A stretch of 64,000 nt of DNA from Chelydra serpentina (GCA_037349315.1 JBAIAC010000035.1:11484501-11548500); one strand, 5' to 3'; shown: positions 1-12,248, numbered from the stretch's first letter. Numbers and translations: made by a program. The notes: a model not told the origin generated them from the sequence alone.

Positions 1-890
1 ATGAGTCAGCATTTAATAGCTGTAAAATGTGATGAAAACACTGACAGGAAACACCCACGTTTTTTAACACAGTAGCACCAACTCTTAAAGTTCTTGCAAA
101 AGCGAACACAAAAACACCATTAATTTGACTCTATTGCAGTCTGTAATTCTCCATCTACTCCTCTGGTACTACCAGCACTTCCAATCTTGAAAGCAAAATT
201 GATACTTATGAGAATATCTCAGGGAAATAATCATCAAACTGATCCCTTAAGCTATATATATCTATATGGCTTAAACTTTTATATCTCTCTGTATACCCCA
301 GGACCCAATTGCCTCATAGTTCCCCTGTACCACAATATGGGTCATGGCTTAATGTGGACATTTTAGATCCCTTGGAACTTTTCCTAATAGTAGGGTATTT
401 TGTAAATGCTGATTTTAAAATATTGACCAATGTGCTAGCTAACTACCTAGACCTGGTTATGATGAAGCTGATTCTTACAAGGCTTTCATGGACCAGATAA
501 TGCTAGGGGGTGATGAATGTGATTTCACAGGGCTCAATTGAAGGGCCTAACTACAGTTAATCTTGAAGCATGCAGCCAAGGCTTTTGATCAGGATTAGTA
601 GGAGTTCTTCTTTCAAACTCTAAGAATTAGATTTCCAGAGCATTTTTTTTAACTTTTACTATTTTACAATTTTAACACTAGAAGAGGGAAGTGACAGGGC
701 CCCGTTCTCTCAGCTTTTTTAAAGGCAATGTCTGATCCAATAAGAGATGTGGACTTTAACCTAGTGAGCATTTCTAAAATGTCTTGAAGTAGCTGAAATA
801 ATATAGATAATGCGGAGCTGAGCATTATCTAGATAAACCTGAAGAGAAGGCTGATGTTCCATTCTTACCAAGTGGCATTAAAAAAAGGGT
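1..890. other. no recognised feature
   Basis: AT-rich sequence with no reading frame that resembles a known protein. The 63-codon open frame at 309-500 has no recognisable motif and is probably chance. Confidence 0.5.
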
Positions 891-894
891 GGAA

Positions 895-1105
895 GACATT
901 TATATAGCATCTTTCTTCTAAGGATCTCAAAGTGCTTTATAAACATGAGGGGTTTGTGTGGGGAGGTTAAATTCATTGAGGTAGAGACGTATTATCCCCA
1001 TTTTTCACATCAGGAGACTGACACAGAGAGAGGTTAAATGTCTTGACCAAGGTCGTATTGTGACACATTCAGGATTGGAACCCTGGGGTCCAACTTCTTC
1101 TCATA
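895..1105 (-). repeat. MIR-like SINE / CORE-type fragment, reversed
   Basis: The stretch reads like the reverse complement of a MIR-type SINE. It has a 'ctcaaagtgctttataaac' segment, then 'ttatccccatttttcacat', 'gagagaggttaaatgtctt' and 'aaggtcgtattgtgacaca', ending in 'ggattggaaccctggg', the reversed box-B-like part. This order (tail, core, head) is the usual MIR order read backwards. It is diverged and therefore old. The MIR assignment is from memory of the consensus; an L2 or L3 tail could share part of it. Confidence 0.7.
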
Positions 1106-1829
1106 GGATACAGGAAATTCCCATTAGTTCAGAACTGTATCTAACAAGAGATGACTAGATACAAGCAATTTCAACTCCCAATCCCCCTACTCTTTTTGCA
1201 CTAGACCAGAAAATTATAAGATTAAGGGCACTGAGATTTTTCTTGATTAAGTGGCAAGATTAGGACGTTATGGTTTTTTTACTTGCTGCTTTAGAACTTT
1301 TCAAATGAATACATATATATGGTATGAATATTGCAAATATAAGGTACATTTTTGAAAGTCACCAAAGTCATTTAGCCATTGTCCTATTTTACAAAGTAAT
1401 TTAGAAGCCAAAGTCTGATAGAAAGCCAATGGAACTTTAGCTCCTAAACCACTTAAATATTTTTTGAAACATTTACCTATAGGTCAATCAATATAAGGAT
1501 GGAAGGCCTGCAGCTATTCACAGCCTTTAGAGCATTACTTTTAATCTTTTTTCTCTTTCATGCTTTAATGCATTTGTAAAAATAGCTAGCTTTCTTTAGC
1601 AAGAGTGCTACATAGAATACACTCATATAAATAACTGAGCCTTAAGTGTTTGGTATTCAAGCTGTGAGATCAAATATTTAATGGTAAAATTTCACAGTTC
1701 TGTTTTAAATTAGGTCTTGTCTACACTACCAGTTTTTGTTGCCACAGAGAACTCTCTCTCATACAAACATATTGCATCTGCATAGCAACATTCTATAGAT
1801 GCAGTTGTAGGTCCATAAGCCATTTCAAG
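1106..1829. other. no recognised gene; possible single Harbinger-type end
   Basis: Mostly AT-rich unrecognised sequence. At about 1713-1730 the string 'ggtcttgtctacactacca' looks like the end of the Harbinger-type MITEs found elsewhere here (shared GTCTACACTA), but I see no partner end, so it may be a truncated copy. Confidence 0.4.
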
Positions 1830-2162
1830 GACTCCTCTGTGACATTGATATCATCCTATTTACCTTTGAATCCTTTTTTGGGGAACTGCATTATGATATG
1901 TTCAATGGTTTGGATGTTCTCATTGCAGTCACATGAAAGGAGGTCTTTGACTTTCCACTTGTACATCAAATAGCCACATAGTCCATGGTTTGATCGGGTG
2001 CAGTTCTATGTGGTCCAAAGTCTGCATGGCAGGTTGAAACCGGGAGGGCGGCTTGTCGGGTCAGTAATAATGTTATTAGGAATGGTAGATGAGGTCCAGG
2101 CACTTTGCCATTCCCTGGCTAGATCCTGAGACATGAGGTGGTCATATATGGTCCATAGTGGT
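1830..2162 (-). pseudogene. LINE 3' coding remnant (C-terminal Cys/His part), piece 1
   Basis: Translating the minus strand gives a stretch with a Cys-x-Cys then Gln-Thr-Ile-Glu-His and a following Phe-Pro, preceded by 'CGYLMYKWKVKDLLSCDC'. This is the layout of the zinc-knuckle-like C-terminal end of several non-LTR retrotransposon polymerases (CDC...QTIEH...CP). The expected last Cys is changed and a stop interrupts the frame. The remnant continues on the far side of the small MITE at 2165-2285. The clade is not resolved. It is a dead fragment. Confidence 0.6.
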
Positions 2163-2164
2163 TA

Positions 2165-2285
2165 GGGTGACCGGACAGCAAGTGTGAAAAATTGGGACAG
2201 GGCTTGGGGGGTAATAGGTGCCTATATAAGACAAAGCCCCAAATATCGGGACTGTCCCTATCAAATCAGGACATCTGGTCACCCT
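2165..2285. mobile_element. small MITE with GGGTGACC ends
   Basis: A 121-bp element runs from GGGTGACCGGACAGCAAGTG to a matching inverted end (GGACATCTGGTCACCC), flanked by TA on both sides (TTA left, TAA right). Inside are the paired strings 'attgggacag' and 'gggactgtccc'. A second copy of the same family lies at 11115-13463, where it is split by the large palindrome. It sits inside the LINE remnant, so it is younger than that LINE. Confidence 0.75.
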
Positions 2286-2287
2286 AA

Positions 2288-2600
2288 TAGTGGTTTTCGT
2301 GATTTCAGGCATTGTTGGGATATGTTATCCATAACCTGCTAGATGAGTAATACTGTCTAGTCTTCTGTGTGTTTAAGTTCTTGTGCTGTGGGTATATCCC
2401 AATGGGTAGCTGGACATTCGATGTTTGCTGATACAGAAAGCCACAGTAGAGGTGTTGATTTTACAGTTCACATAGTCTGATATAGTTGTTTATCCACAAG
2501 TTGGTGTGGAAGATGATGACCTTCATGCAGTCCACCCTGTTAAGTGGGAAATCAGGACTGACATCATCAAACCAGTGACCCAACATTGACTGTTGACCTC
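2288..2600 (-). pseudogene. LINE 3' coding remnant, piece 2
   Basis: Minus-strand translation gives 'VDCMKVIIFHTNLWINNYIR', a stop, and then a degraded 'SANIE-like' stretch. Together with the piece at 1830-2162 this looks like the region just upstream of a non-LTR retrotransposon stop codon, separated by the MITE insertion. Several in-frame stops show it is non-functional. Family membership is inferred from the arrangement only. Confidence 0.45.
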
Positions 2601-5600
2601 CTGGTCAGAAGAGCAACAAAATAATATGCAAGAATAAGAGCTATATACAGTGAATACTCTTTAAAAGTCCATTCCAGTTGTAGTGTTATTGCAAGCTTCA
2701 GAGACAGTCCTTATACCTAAAATGGGGAATATTAATACAGGTGGTAATGTCTCTAGAACTGAAATAAACTTTTTAAAGCACATCCATTGTATATGGGGAT
2801 GGAGGTGGGGGGAAGTTACCTGAACTTTATTCTTTAAAATGTTTGGCTGAGGTTGGTTGTTACTTTAATTAAACCTGTTCATCCACCACTAGTTATTATA
2901 TGATCAATTTTGCTAGGCAGAGTCTCCCCCTCCTCCCAGAGAGATGTGACCTCAAGCCCCATTTAACGTTAATGAGAATTAAGCGTGCTCAGCACCTGAA
3001 GTACCAGGTCCTGTAGATCGTCTTGTTTTCTGAGAGTCCTGCTGAACATTTGAAATAACACTGGTGTCAAATATTTCCTCATGCTTATGGCCACATTTAA
3101 TGAACACGGCCAAATATCGCAGAAGCTGAACATTGTTTATAGAAGGACTGTGTTGTCAAAGTCAAAACAACTTTTCTTTTTAGCTGTATTGAATTCTTTT
3201 TGAAAGAATTCCAGTCGTGTGTACCAACTTTATATGACTTCTCTCTGTGACTTATGGTGGGTATACAACTCTGCAAAATAGCTTTGTATACCGTTCTCTG
3301 GGGAAGGCAGCCCTCTACACTGAGCTAGACATATGATTGCAAGATTTACATTGATCTTCCTTTAAAAAAAATGCTCAGTTGCCTGAGGTAACTAAATAAT
3401 GTTACTTCCGTATTTCCTCAGGTATCCCCTTTACTAAATATAGGGAAGGTCAGGCAATATTATATATTTCAGTATATTGCAAAGACAACATTGGAAAGAT
3501 TTGATGGGCAACAATTGTAAATGGATATTCTTTGCCCAGATTAGAGGCAAACCCATGCATCCGTGATGTGGTGTAATGGAATAGCTGTGTGTGTTAGTTT
3601 GCCCTTTTCTCTTACTGAAATGCCAGCCTGACAGCAAGAACAATATTGCTGTTCGATGCTTGATGGAGTCTGTATCAGTGTATTCAGTTAAAGCAGAGGT
3701 CCCCACATTTTGCAACAAGGGCCAAATTGACAACGTGCCAGGAGCCTACAAGCTGCACATGATATGCATTTTTTTTTAAATGCCTGAGATTGAAAGTATA
3801 CAGGCATCCATTTAAAATATACAACTTCATAATTGTTGCTTGTGTATCCCCAGATAGAATAATAGAAGCTGCTTGTTTTCAGGGCATTTGATTTATATGC
3901 TAACTCATCTTAAGAGCCAGAGTTTCACAATACCACTCTGTGTGGCAATGTTTTCCAGAGTTTGCACAGACGTGTTTAGGCGCAAAACACAAACCAATTT
4001 CCCTCTCTATAGCCCTTCAAATTCTACCTGAAATAACTTCTTCTGGTTTGCCTTTCTCTCCCATATCTTGCTTAGGTTTATAAAATGCCTTTCATATACC
4101 CAACACATTTTCTCTTGAAACTGCCCTGGTGCTGTTTTGATAGCTGCTATCTGAGTGTCAACACCTACTTATTCTTTCTAGAGTATTGTATCATAGCTAG
4201 TGTTTGATCTTATAGTTTTTTTGATTTGCTGGTTTGTGTGTTGTGACAGACTGAAAAGCACTGTAATTCCCTGTCTTCCCATATGCTCCATCTCTTAAAT
4301 GTGGTATTGGTATTCCTAAACTTAATGGTCAGATTAGTTAAACGATGTCCTCTATGGATACGTTTAATTCTTCAGTTGTAACTATTGCTATTACAACTAA
4401 ACTGATTTTTAGGTAATGCTTCATTGTCTTTCAGTAATTTTTCATTTTAAAAACAAAGAAGTGTCTGGTTTGAATTCACCAGCATTAACAACCTGTCATT
4501 GATCAGCTTTGTACTGCTGTGTCACGGGGAGAGAGTGTCTGTGCACCACATTTAGCCCTCTGACTGTATTGTAGACATGCAGTTAAATCATGAAGCATAT
4601 GATGTGATTCTGTTTCAGCAGTTATACACCTTTAAGTAAGAACTAAGGATGGATCTGAATAAATAGACAGGATCCAAACCCCCCTGAACTTGCGGGGAGG
4701 GGTGCCTGAAATCCGAAGCCAGATCCAAATAGCTTCAAATGGACCGAACCACCCATACATCATCCAAACTCTGCATCTAGATGCCCCTGACCTTTGGAAT
4801 ATATGAATCAGGATCCAAGCTTTGTGGTTTCAGTTCATCTGTAATCACAGAAAAAATAAAATAAAATAATAGGTGCAAAACACACACTTGTGAAACCCTA
4901 CTTGTGTTTGAAATACATATGTCAGTCGCATTATTTATTACCGTTCCTTTTCTTCATGATCAATTTTAGCATAAATACTGGTGAAATTTACCCCAGCACG
5001 GAGAGTATGCACAAAGACTTTCTCCACAAATTAGACATTAAATGAATAATGACTCCAAACCCATAAAAGCCTTTGGAAAGTCTCCCTCTTTCACTCATCT
5101 TCAATCTTTGAGTGTTTTATTCTATAACTCAAAATAGGGATTTGCAACCCTTTGTCTATTTTTATCATTATTTTCTGGTTGCTATTTATGATTTAAAAGC
5201 CTCTAAAAGTGCCCTGTTCTCCTAAAAGCTTTCTTTGCTCCCAGCTAAGATTGCTTGTGAAAAAACCCAAGGACTATGCTTGAGAGAGGAGGAGGAAGGT
5301 TATGCTTGTAACTTACATTTGAGGGTCAGACAGAAGAGAAGAACAATTCCTCAGATAATAGTCACTTGGGTCAGTGTTCATGGATGGATAATATATTAAC
5401 ATAAATATCCTACTTGCATACCATGGTGGTGAGTGAGCTGTAAAGAATGGGGTCAGAAATAGGAACTCTTCCTACTTAGAGTTCCTGGATGGGGTGATCC
5501 AATAACAGCCCTCTTTGGGGGCCAAATTCTGCTCTTATTGAAGTACTTGGCAAAACTTTAGTTTACTTCAAAGGAAGCAAGATCAGATTCAGAGCTTTTA

Positions 5601-5990
5601 GGAGAGCTCCTTTCGTGGAGGCGTTGATGTGATTCTACCCTCCTTCTCTCTGGAAAGTTGCAGCTTACTCTGAGTGGTCCCAGTGAAATCAAACAAGGTG
5701 CTACTCCACAAAAGGCTGGCAGAGGTGGCCCCTATATGCCTTTTATAAGCAATAGGATAGCGATTAGTGAGTGGGGCCAGAGTCTGTTTCAGATTGTGTG
5801 TAATATAGTTATCCAGTTCAGCTTTCTGTCCTCCTTACTCAAGTGTTTAAGCACAATGGTCCACATGTTCATGTGCTAACTGCAGTATTTTCCCCCTCAA
5901 CATTCAACATTACGATCCTATCCATAAATATTGAGGAAAGACCTGAGGATGATTTACCTTTACAAGCTTATCATACACTGACATATCTTA
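2601..5990. other. no gene recognised
   Basis: About 3.4 kb of AT-rich sequence. The overlapping open frames at 3434-3779 on both strands show no domain. At about 4640-4860 there is a GC-richer patch with repeated 'ggatccaa' strings that may be an old unidentified repeat. Confidence 0.45.
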
Positions 5991-6277
5991 GGCCTTGTTT
6001 ATACTACAGGGGAAATTCAGTTGAAGCTACGCAATTTGAGTTATGTGAATAGCGTAACTCAAATCGACGTAGCTTGGATCTACTTACCGCGGGATCCACA
6101 CTATGCATGTCAACGGGAGACGCTCTCCTGTCGACTCCCCATACTCTTCTCGATCCGGTGGAGTACAGGAGTTGACGGGAGGGCGATCGGCGGTTGATTT
6201 AGCGGGTCTTCACGCTAACTTGACCGCCGATGCATCCATCACTGCTCTCTGATCCCCCGGTAAGTGTAGACAAGGCC
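5991..6277. mobile_element. Harbinger-type MITE
   Basis: A 287-bp element with terminal inverted repeats: GGCCTTGTTTATACTAC on the left and, reversed on the right, GGCCTTGTCTACACTTAC. The left flank is TTA, the expected Harbinger target; the right flank no longer matches. It contains internal inverted pieces such as 'gagttatgtgaatagcgtaactc' and two 'gtcgac'-like segments. There is no coding capacity. It would depend on a transposase such as the one at 41694. Confidence 0.8.
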
Positions 6278-6797
6278 CAAAAGAGTGCAAAGTTACTTCT
6301 TTTGGCTAATCCTTATCCTCTAATTACAATCTTTTTTTTTTTCCTTTCAAAATAATGAAACAAATTTTGTTCGGGGAGAATCATTCTTATCCATAGCACT
6401 GCCAAGTCCCAAAATATCATATCAAAGGTATTGGATTTGCATTCAATAAAGGATAGTAGAATCTTGATTTCCTGCTTGCTAAAAACAGCACATTTTCTTT
6501 TATCTGCCGATATTAAAAATGATTGTGTAACTTCTAATCTTTCTCATTTTGGATTAAGTTTACCTGCATGCCAATGCAAAGCCCATGCAAAAACCTCCAT
6601 ACCACTTAACCCCGGAGGGAAAAATTCACTTTATCTTTGAGATGCCAGGCTTTATGCCAATGAAATGCACAGGGTTATAAAATCCACATCACCAACTCCA
6701 ACTCAGAGCCAGGGTGACCCCCACAGATAGTCCAGGCTGTGACCTAGCAGCAGCAACAATCTCCAGCAGGATGTAAAGGCCACTAGATCTGTGCATA
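6278..6797. other. no gene recognised
   Basis: AT-rich up to about 6650, then the left flank of the solo LTR. The flank ends with CATA, the left target duplication (6794-6797). Confidence 0.5.
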
Positions 6798-8140
6798 TGT
6801 AAGCGGGGGAATAGTCCCGCTATTGTGGGGAACTTTCCTCGTCTCTGCACTACCCCGGTGAAATGGGCTAGCGGAAGGATCTCAGTCCTCGCTCCCACCT
6901 CCTTTACCCCAGAGGCCTCCCTGCCCTCGAGGACTCCCCTTGTACTCTCCTGTCTGGCAGAGTCCTCGTAACCCCAACAAGGCTGGGCCCAGGATTCCTG
7001 GGGGGCTCGACCCCCAACCTTGCTGTGGTCACCTAGGTCAGGGGCTAGGGTGTCCCCACTCTGGGGTACTCTCTCTGTACAGGATGCTTCCCTGACCCAC
7101 TGATCACTGCATACAATTCAAAGCAAATGCAAATTATTTAATTAACAATTAATTTGTAACAGGAATAAGGAGAAATGGGAAAGGCTAATGGAAACACTTC
7201 ACCCCGCTCTGTGGCAGGGAACATCACAACAGTGTCTCTAAAATGTCAGGGCAGTTCAGTCTGTTCCTGTGCAAGTCCCAGGCTCCTTCTCAGGTCCTGG
7301 CTGTGCTGCAGGGACGCTGCTTGGACACTTGTTCTGGCGGTGGCCACATGCTCGCAGGCTCTGGGTGGCAGGACCCTTCTTCCCAGCGTTGCTCCAGCCC
7401 TGTCAGGGTTTAGATCCCCCTGCAAGTCTGGCCTGCAGGGCCCCTTGGCTGAGGCCTCTCCCTGTGCTGGGCCCACTGCCCCAGGGTTCCCCTCGCTCTC
7501 CCCAGCTGCTCACCGCACCCGGCTCCGGACTGCTCCAGCCCCAGCTCCACAGCTCTGCCTCAGCTCCAGCTCCTCTGCCTCTGCATGGCTGCTGCTGTTG
7601 CTGCTCTGCCTCCAGCTCCCTGGGCTGCTGCCCTGGCCCCTCTGGCTCTGGCTGCTACAGCTTCTCCCCCCAGGGCAGGTCTGTGTCTCTGGGCTGCAGC
7701 TCTGCTCCCAGGGCAGGTCTGTCTCCCTGGGCTGCACCTCTGCTCCCAGGGCAGGTCTGTCTCACTGGGCTGCACCTCTGCTCTCAGGGCAGGTCTGTGT
7801 CTCCGGGCTGCACCTCTGCTCCCAGGGCAGGTCTGTGTCTCTGGGCTGCTTTTCTGGCCCCTCCAGATCTGGCCCAGCTCATCTCAGCTCTGGCCTCTGG
7901 CTTCTGCCCTCTCCTCAGCTCGGCCCCACTCACTCTGACTCAGGCAACTTCAGCTCACACGGAGGACGGGATCCACTCTGACCTCCTGACTCCCTGATTC
8001 GCCTGCCCGCCCTGTCAATCAGGCTGACCTGGAGCATTGGCCTCTCCCCATTGCTCCTGGGGACTGTCAGTCCCATCGACCCTTCCCCTTTTGGTACTGG
8101 GAGCTCTGAATGTTAGTAAGGGGATAACAGTCCCCTTACA
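6798..8140. mobile_element. solo LTR (ERV-like), 1.34 kb
   Basis: The block begins TGTAAGCGGGGG and ends GTCCCCTTACA, so it has TG...CA ends inside a short inverted repeat (TGTAAG/CTTACA). It is flanked by a direct 4-bp CATA repeat (6794-6797 and 8141-8144). That is the signature of a single retroviral-type LTR left after recombination between two LTRs. No internal retroviral genes are present. It is GC-rich (Leu/Pro/Ser-rich frames of 268 and 242 codons are open by composition only) and carries a 38-bp minisatellite. Orientation is uncertain. Confidence 0.75.
7669..7858. repeat. 38-bp minisatellite, five copies
   Basis: Five head-to-tail copies start at 'cccagggcaggtctgt' and end at 'cacctctgct', with a few base changes between copies. 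The period of 38 is not a multiple of 3, so each turn shifts frame; this is why long open frames appear in three registers here. It lies inside the solo LTR. Confidence 0.85.
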
Positions 8141-8144
8141 CATA

Positions 8145-9629
8145 AACACAGGAACTGTAGTCTTTTTTCCCCATCACCACTCCCAAGGCATCTAGCTCCT
8201 GTATGAGACCTTTCCACCTATGGCTTCCCCATGCTTTCCCTCATGTGGAGTCTTGCATGGGCCTTCATTACAGGGCTGAAGTTCATCCCTGTACATTCTC
8301 TGTTGTGGATGAAATGTCTAAATCATGCAGCTAGTCAATGTTATTAAGATTCTAAGCCTTTCCAGCCTATATGTGAAGAACCGAGTCTTAATCTCTCAGC
8401 AAGTGGTGGTGCTGTTTTGTGGGACATACCTTTCCCCCCGTGTGCTCAGGATGTGCAGGCCCATCATGTCTCAAGGAGTGGGGACAGCTTTTGCAGGGAC
8501 AGGAAACAGGTTTCCTCGCCCCCTCTTTTCTGCCTCCCTCCATTATGGGACAGCCATTATTTAGTCCATAATATGTAGTTTGCAATATATGAAGCTGTTA
8601 AACAACTGCTGAGTTTCACTCCAGAGGTAGCTGCAGTGGTCCTGGTACATATCTGCCTAAGTTTGTAAAGCCCTTTAGGACTTCTCAGGGATGAAGGCTC
8701 TATTAAAATGTAAGATCATTGTCACTAATCTTGAAAGTGGATTGATGCATTTAACATATATAATTATATATCTTCAAACAAGATGATTGCATCTGGCAGG
8801 GCATGTGGGAATTGCTTGTCCGTTACTGTGTTTTCAAAGAGTGAAAAATCTTCCTCTTCTCTCAGAGGATTTAGTGGAATTAGTTACTGCTGTTTGCTGT
8901 TGATCAGAGCATATTCTTGCCAATGTGGATATCAATATGTTCATCTAAAATTTATTCTGCAACCTTTTGGTTTTGCTTCATTTTCCTCAATGCTGTGCTG
9001 TCCTTAGGGTGGCCACCTTCAAAGTACCTTTGCAAATGGCTAAGAAAGTGGGTGCATCTTTTCCAGTCATCAACTGACCATGTGTAAAGTGGTCTATTCT
9101 TGCATCAGGGTACTTACTGGCACTGACTCAGATAATTAATTTGGCGACAACCGCACTGACTTTGAAAACTCACTGATAAAATAAAATGGTTTTGCAAGAA
9201 TGATCTATTTTAAGAATGAAATGCAATAGTAAATACATATGTAATGATCCATTTTCCTAGGAGAGTCTTTGAAATTCCCTGCTGGTCTCCCAGCAGAGGG
9301 AGGGACTGGCTAGCCTGAAGCAAACTGATGGCTCTGACAGGCCCCCGTATGACACTGAGGAAATCGAACCATGCGTGCGTGTATGATGTGTGAAAAGTGG
9401 GCTTTTATCATCCTGGAGGTTGAAAATTCCCCCTCTCTCTTAGGAAGGCAGTGCCTTTTCTAATAAGAACCTTGGGTTACTCAGTGGAATTTACCTTGCA
9501 GGCCAGGAATGATGTTAGGGCTCCAGCATTCATTGTAGATACTCAAAACACCACTGCTATGGGATCATTCATCTCTATCAGCAAAAGAGTGCATTTATAA
9601 GGGGAGATGGGCAAACCCTGTAAGGATGT
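8145..9629. other. no gene recognised
   Basis: Mixed-composition DNA. The open frames at 8325-8585 and 8783-9007 carry no recognisable domain. I see no splice-framed exon. Confidence 0.45.
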
Positions 9630-9637
9630 GAAGAAAT

Positions 9638-9835
9638 CAGGGCTGCTCCAGGCACCAGCAAAGGAAGCTCGTGCGTGGGGCGACACATCTGAAGGGGCGG
9701 CATTCCGGCTGTCCCTGGGGCGGCACATTTTAAGGGCGGGGTGGTTTTTTTTTGCTTTGGCAGCTCCGGCAGGGCTGCTTTTTTTTTTTTTTTTTGCTTC
9801 AGCCGCTTGGCTGAAAAAAGCTAGAGCCGGCCCTG
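9638..9835. mobile_element. hAT-type MITE with 8-bp duplication
   Basis: A 198-bp element starting CAGGGCTGCTCCAGG and ending GAGCCGGCCCTG, so its termini are CAGGGC/GCCCTG. It is flanked by a perfect direct 8-bp repeat GAAGAAAT (9630-9637 and 9836-9843), the hAT target length. It contains two T-runs (9 and about 17 bp) that look like expanded homopolymers. It is non-coding. Confidence 0.85.
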
Positions 9836-9843
9836 GAAGAAAT

Positions 9844-11114
9844 AACTTGAATGCTTATTGAAAGCTAACTGCCTCACAGAGGCCTCTGGCAGCTGCTCCT
9901 CTGTTCTTCTTTGGTTCCGCCTTCCCACTCAGTCACCCCATTTTGATAGCCCCTGCTATCAGTATACTAGGCCTCAGTCCATGCTTCTTGGAACTCTGAT
10001 TAGGATTAGAGGGCAAGGATATGATTAAATGAGGAGAGTGGAAATGGGAAGGAGGGGTTGGGAGTTTTCTGGGGTGGGAGCTTGCAGTGGGAACCATGAG
10101 TGGTACTGTGGTAAGTAGGAGCTGCCAATGATGGGGAAGCAATGTGTCAGTGGTCGAGCTGGGTAGGAGCTTGGATTGAGAGTAGGAAGTCAGTGGGAGC
10201 AGAACAAGTGAATAAAAGGCAGATGTGGAAGCAGTAGGGAAAACTTATCTGAAGAATGCTTGGGTTCATGATGGGAGAAAGTTCATCCAGGTTTCTTTTC
10301 AGCCCAATCCAGTCCTCTATATTTATAATGTATAAGTCTGCTCTGAAGTCAGCCATCCCCGCTAGCCGAGCAGGGAGTACAAGCACCACAACCATGCCAG
10401 CAATGACTCAAGCTGTGGCCAGCCAAGCATATTTAAATTAGATCTGTGCATACTGCTTTTAAATCACATTAGGTACATGTTGTGTGTTCTTGTCTGTTTC
10501 TCTGGACAGATGGTACCTGCATAGAGCTTTCCTGCCCACAATGCAATTATTCTGCTGTTGTTTTAACACCATTTCCCTCCTTTGAAACTCTGTGGTCTGA
10601 TTTTCCTCTCACTTACCCTGGAGTAAATTAGGAGGAACTCCATTGAAGTGAATTTTTACATTGGTATAAACAAGGGGAGAATCAGGTCCATTACGCACAA
10701 CAAAAGCTTTTTTTTCTTCTTCCCAGGATGCTTTAAGAATATTACCAGCTCCTTGGAGTCTTACACTTCCTTTCTACTTCTTGGGGCTGGCGCAGAGGAG
10801 ACTAGCATATGGGTGGAGGAGTGAGAAGGGTAAACTTGTTCAGGGATAAGGATATTCCTCTGGCCTGACAGCACCTCCTTCTCGAAAGGATCTTAGTTCA
10901 ATGGAGGGTTTGTCCCCTGGACGTGTTGGTCATTCTGTCAGACCATCCTCTGCTGAGGATTAAAATAAGATTTTTCAGTGAAATTCAAGAGGGTTTTTAA
11001 GGTTTGATGTGATTATTTCACAGAGATGTATGGCGAGAACCCCACCCCTGCAGTGGACCTTTAACACAGTGCAAAGGGGCCCTAAAAGCCTGGTAACTTT
11101 CATGGGGAGGAGTA
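9844..11114. other. no gene; one short palindromic repeat
   Basis: No coding signal. At about 10601-10692 the strings 'aggaactccattgaagtgaa' and 'gagaatcaggtcc' match the short palindromic repeats listed elsewhere in the window. Confidence 0.5.
10601..10692. repeat. short palindromic repeat, CCATTGAAGT core
   Basis: It begins 'ctgattttcctctcactta' and ends 'aggggagaatcaggtcc', roughly the inverse of the start, around a centre 'ctccattgaagtgaat'. This looks like an old foldback or MITE copy shared with several other sites in the window. Confidence 0.5.
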
Positions 11115-11119
11115 GGGTG

Positions 11120-11124
11120 ACCAG
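11120..11124 (+). other. target-site duplication ACCAG (left)
   Basis: A direct copy of ACCAG stands immediately before TGTGACAG, the outer end of the palindrome, and again at 13359-13363. It is direct, not inverted, so the whole palindrome was joined at this site as one unit. Confidence 0.8.
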
Positions 11125-11540
11125 TGTGACAGTGTCCCCATAAAACTTTATGGGGAGATGCTTATAACTATATATGTGTAACGTTTTATGCTACATGTGC
11201 CATGCAACATATCTCTGTGAAAGTTATGACCTACTGAATTTATTCCTCCTGTTTGTAGGCATGTATCATTGTTGTGGTTGTAGTTATGAACATTGGTTTT
11301 ATATTTGCTGGTTTTATGCATAGCTTTTGTAAGAACATGGGACCAGGTCCAGAGGAAGGAATGTGCAAGTTGAGTACAAGTACTTAACAGACAAAAGAAG
11401 GTGCAGACCCCAATCCACATCGGGGCCCCAGTCAAGGATGCAACTGGTTAGACTGGTTAGGGCACATGGACAGGTGACTTGCCCATGTGATCCCAAAACT
11501 CCAGGGCTACTGGATCCTACGCAGGGAGAGGAAGAAAGGC

Positions 11541-11548
11541 TATAAAAG
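11541..11548 (+). promoter_or_regulatory. TATA box of left LTR-like unit
   Basis: TATAAAAG lies in a locally GC-rich setting (ggcTATAAAAGccc) 416 bp into the unit. The mirror copy is at 12935-12942 on the minus strand. The two would direct transcription toward each other across the centre. Confidence 0.5.
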
Positions 11549-12234
11549 CCCTTGCAAGACCCTTCCATTTTGGCTTCAGCTGGCTAAAGGGAGAGGCTCT
11601 CCACCCCCCCAAGCACATTCCTGAGGGGAACTGAACAAAGGACAAAGACACCAGGGGGTGCGGCTACTGGACCTAGGCTAATTCTACAGCCTGTAAAAAG
11701 GAAAATATCCGAATCTGGTGAGGCTTTTATCTGTGTTAACTTTGAATAGACGTAGACGTGCGTGTTTTATTTTATTTTACTAAGTAACTTGCTTTGTTCT
11801 GTCTGTCACCAATTGAACTCACTTACATCCTATTTTTTGTGCTTATTAAAATCACTTTTTACTTATTAAGTTTCCTTGAGTACGAGTTAGTGCAAAGGGA
11901 GAGCAAACAGGTGTGCATACTTTCTATCTTTGCAATAGAAAGCGAACGATTTATGAGTTTACCCTGTATAAGCTTTATACAGGGTAAAACGGATTTATTA
12001 AGGGTTTGAACCTCCTTGGAGTTGAGCAGCTGGGTGTCAAAGGCAAGAGCGCCTCCAGGGGCCTTACAGTGGTGAGTGGACTTGGTTCGGACCTGGGTCT
12101 GTGTTTGCAGCAGATCAGTGGAATCTGGCTCAAAACAGACAGGATTCGGGAGTCCCAAGCTGGAAAAGGCTTGGAAGCAGGGGCAGAAGTAGCCTTGGCA
12201 CACCAGGTGGCAGCACCAAGCAGGTCTCTGTGGC

Positions 12235-12248
12235 CCCAACCCGTCACA
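12235..12248. other. 14-nt loop at centre of palindrome
   Basis: CTGTGGC (12228-12234) pairs with GCCACAG (12249-12255), leaving the 14 bases CCCAACCCGTCACA unpaired. These 14 bases are exactly the terminal bases of the left unit and are missing from the right unit. Just outside, two pairs are mismatched (12225/12258 and 12227/12256). Confidence 0.85.

Larger units (their letters stand above)
11125..12248 (+). mobile_element. LTR-like unit, left half of palindrome
   Basis: A 1,124-bp unit with TG...CA ends (TGTGACAGTGTC ... CCAACCCGTCACA). Read on the plus strand it has a TATA-box-like TATAAAAG at 11541-11548 and an ATTAAA at about 11845, so U3 appears to lie at the outer end and U5 at the centre. 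An internal perfect hairpin 'ttaccctgtataagc...' lies at about 11958-11988. It resembles an abundant turtle LTR-like repeat as I remember it. Open frames inside it are shadows of the repeat. There are no retroviral genes. Confidence 0.7.

Noticed and set aside
7175..7997. 268- and 242-codon open frames, Leu/Pro/Ser/Cys-rich
   Set aside because: They lie inside a solo LTR, overlap in three registers over a 38-bp repeat, and are open because of GC-rich composition. No domain or splice context.
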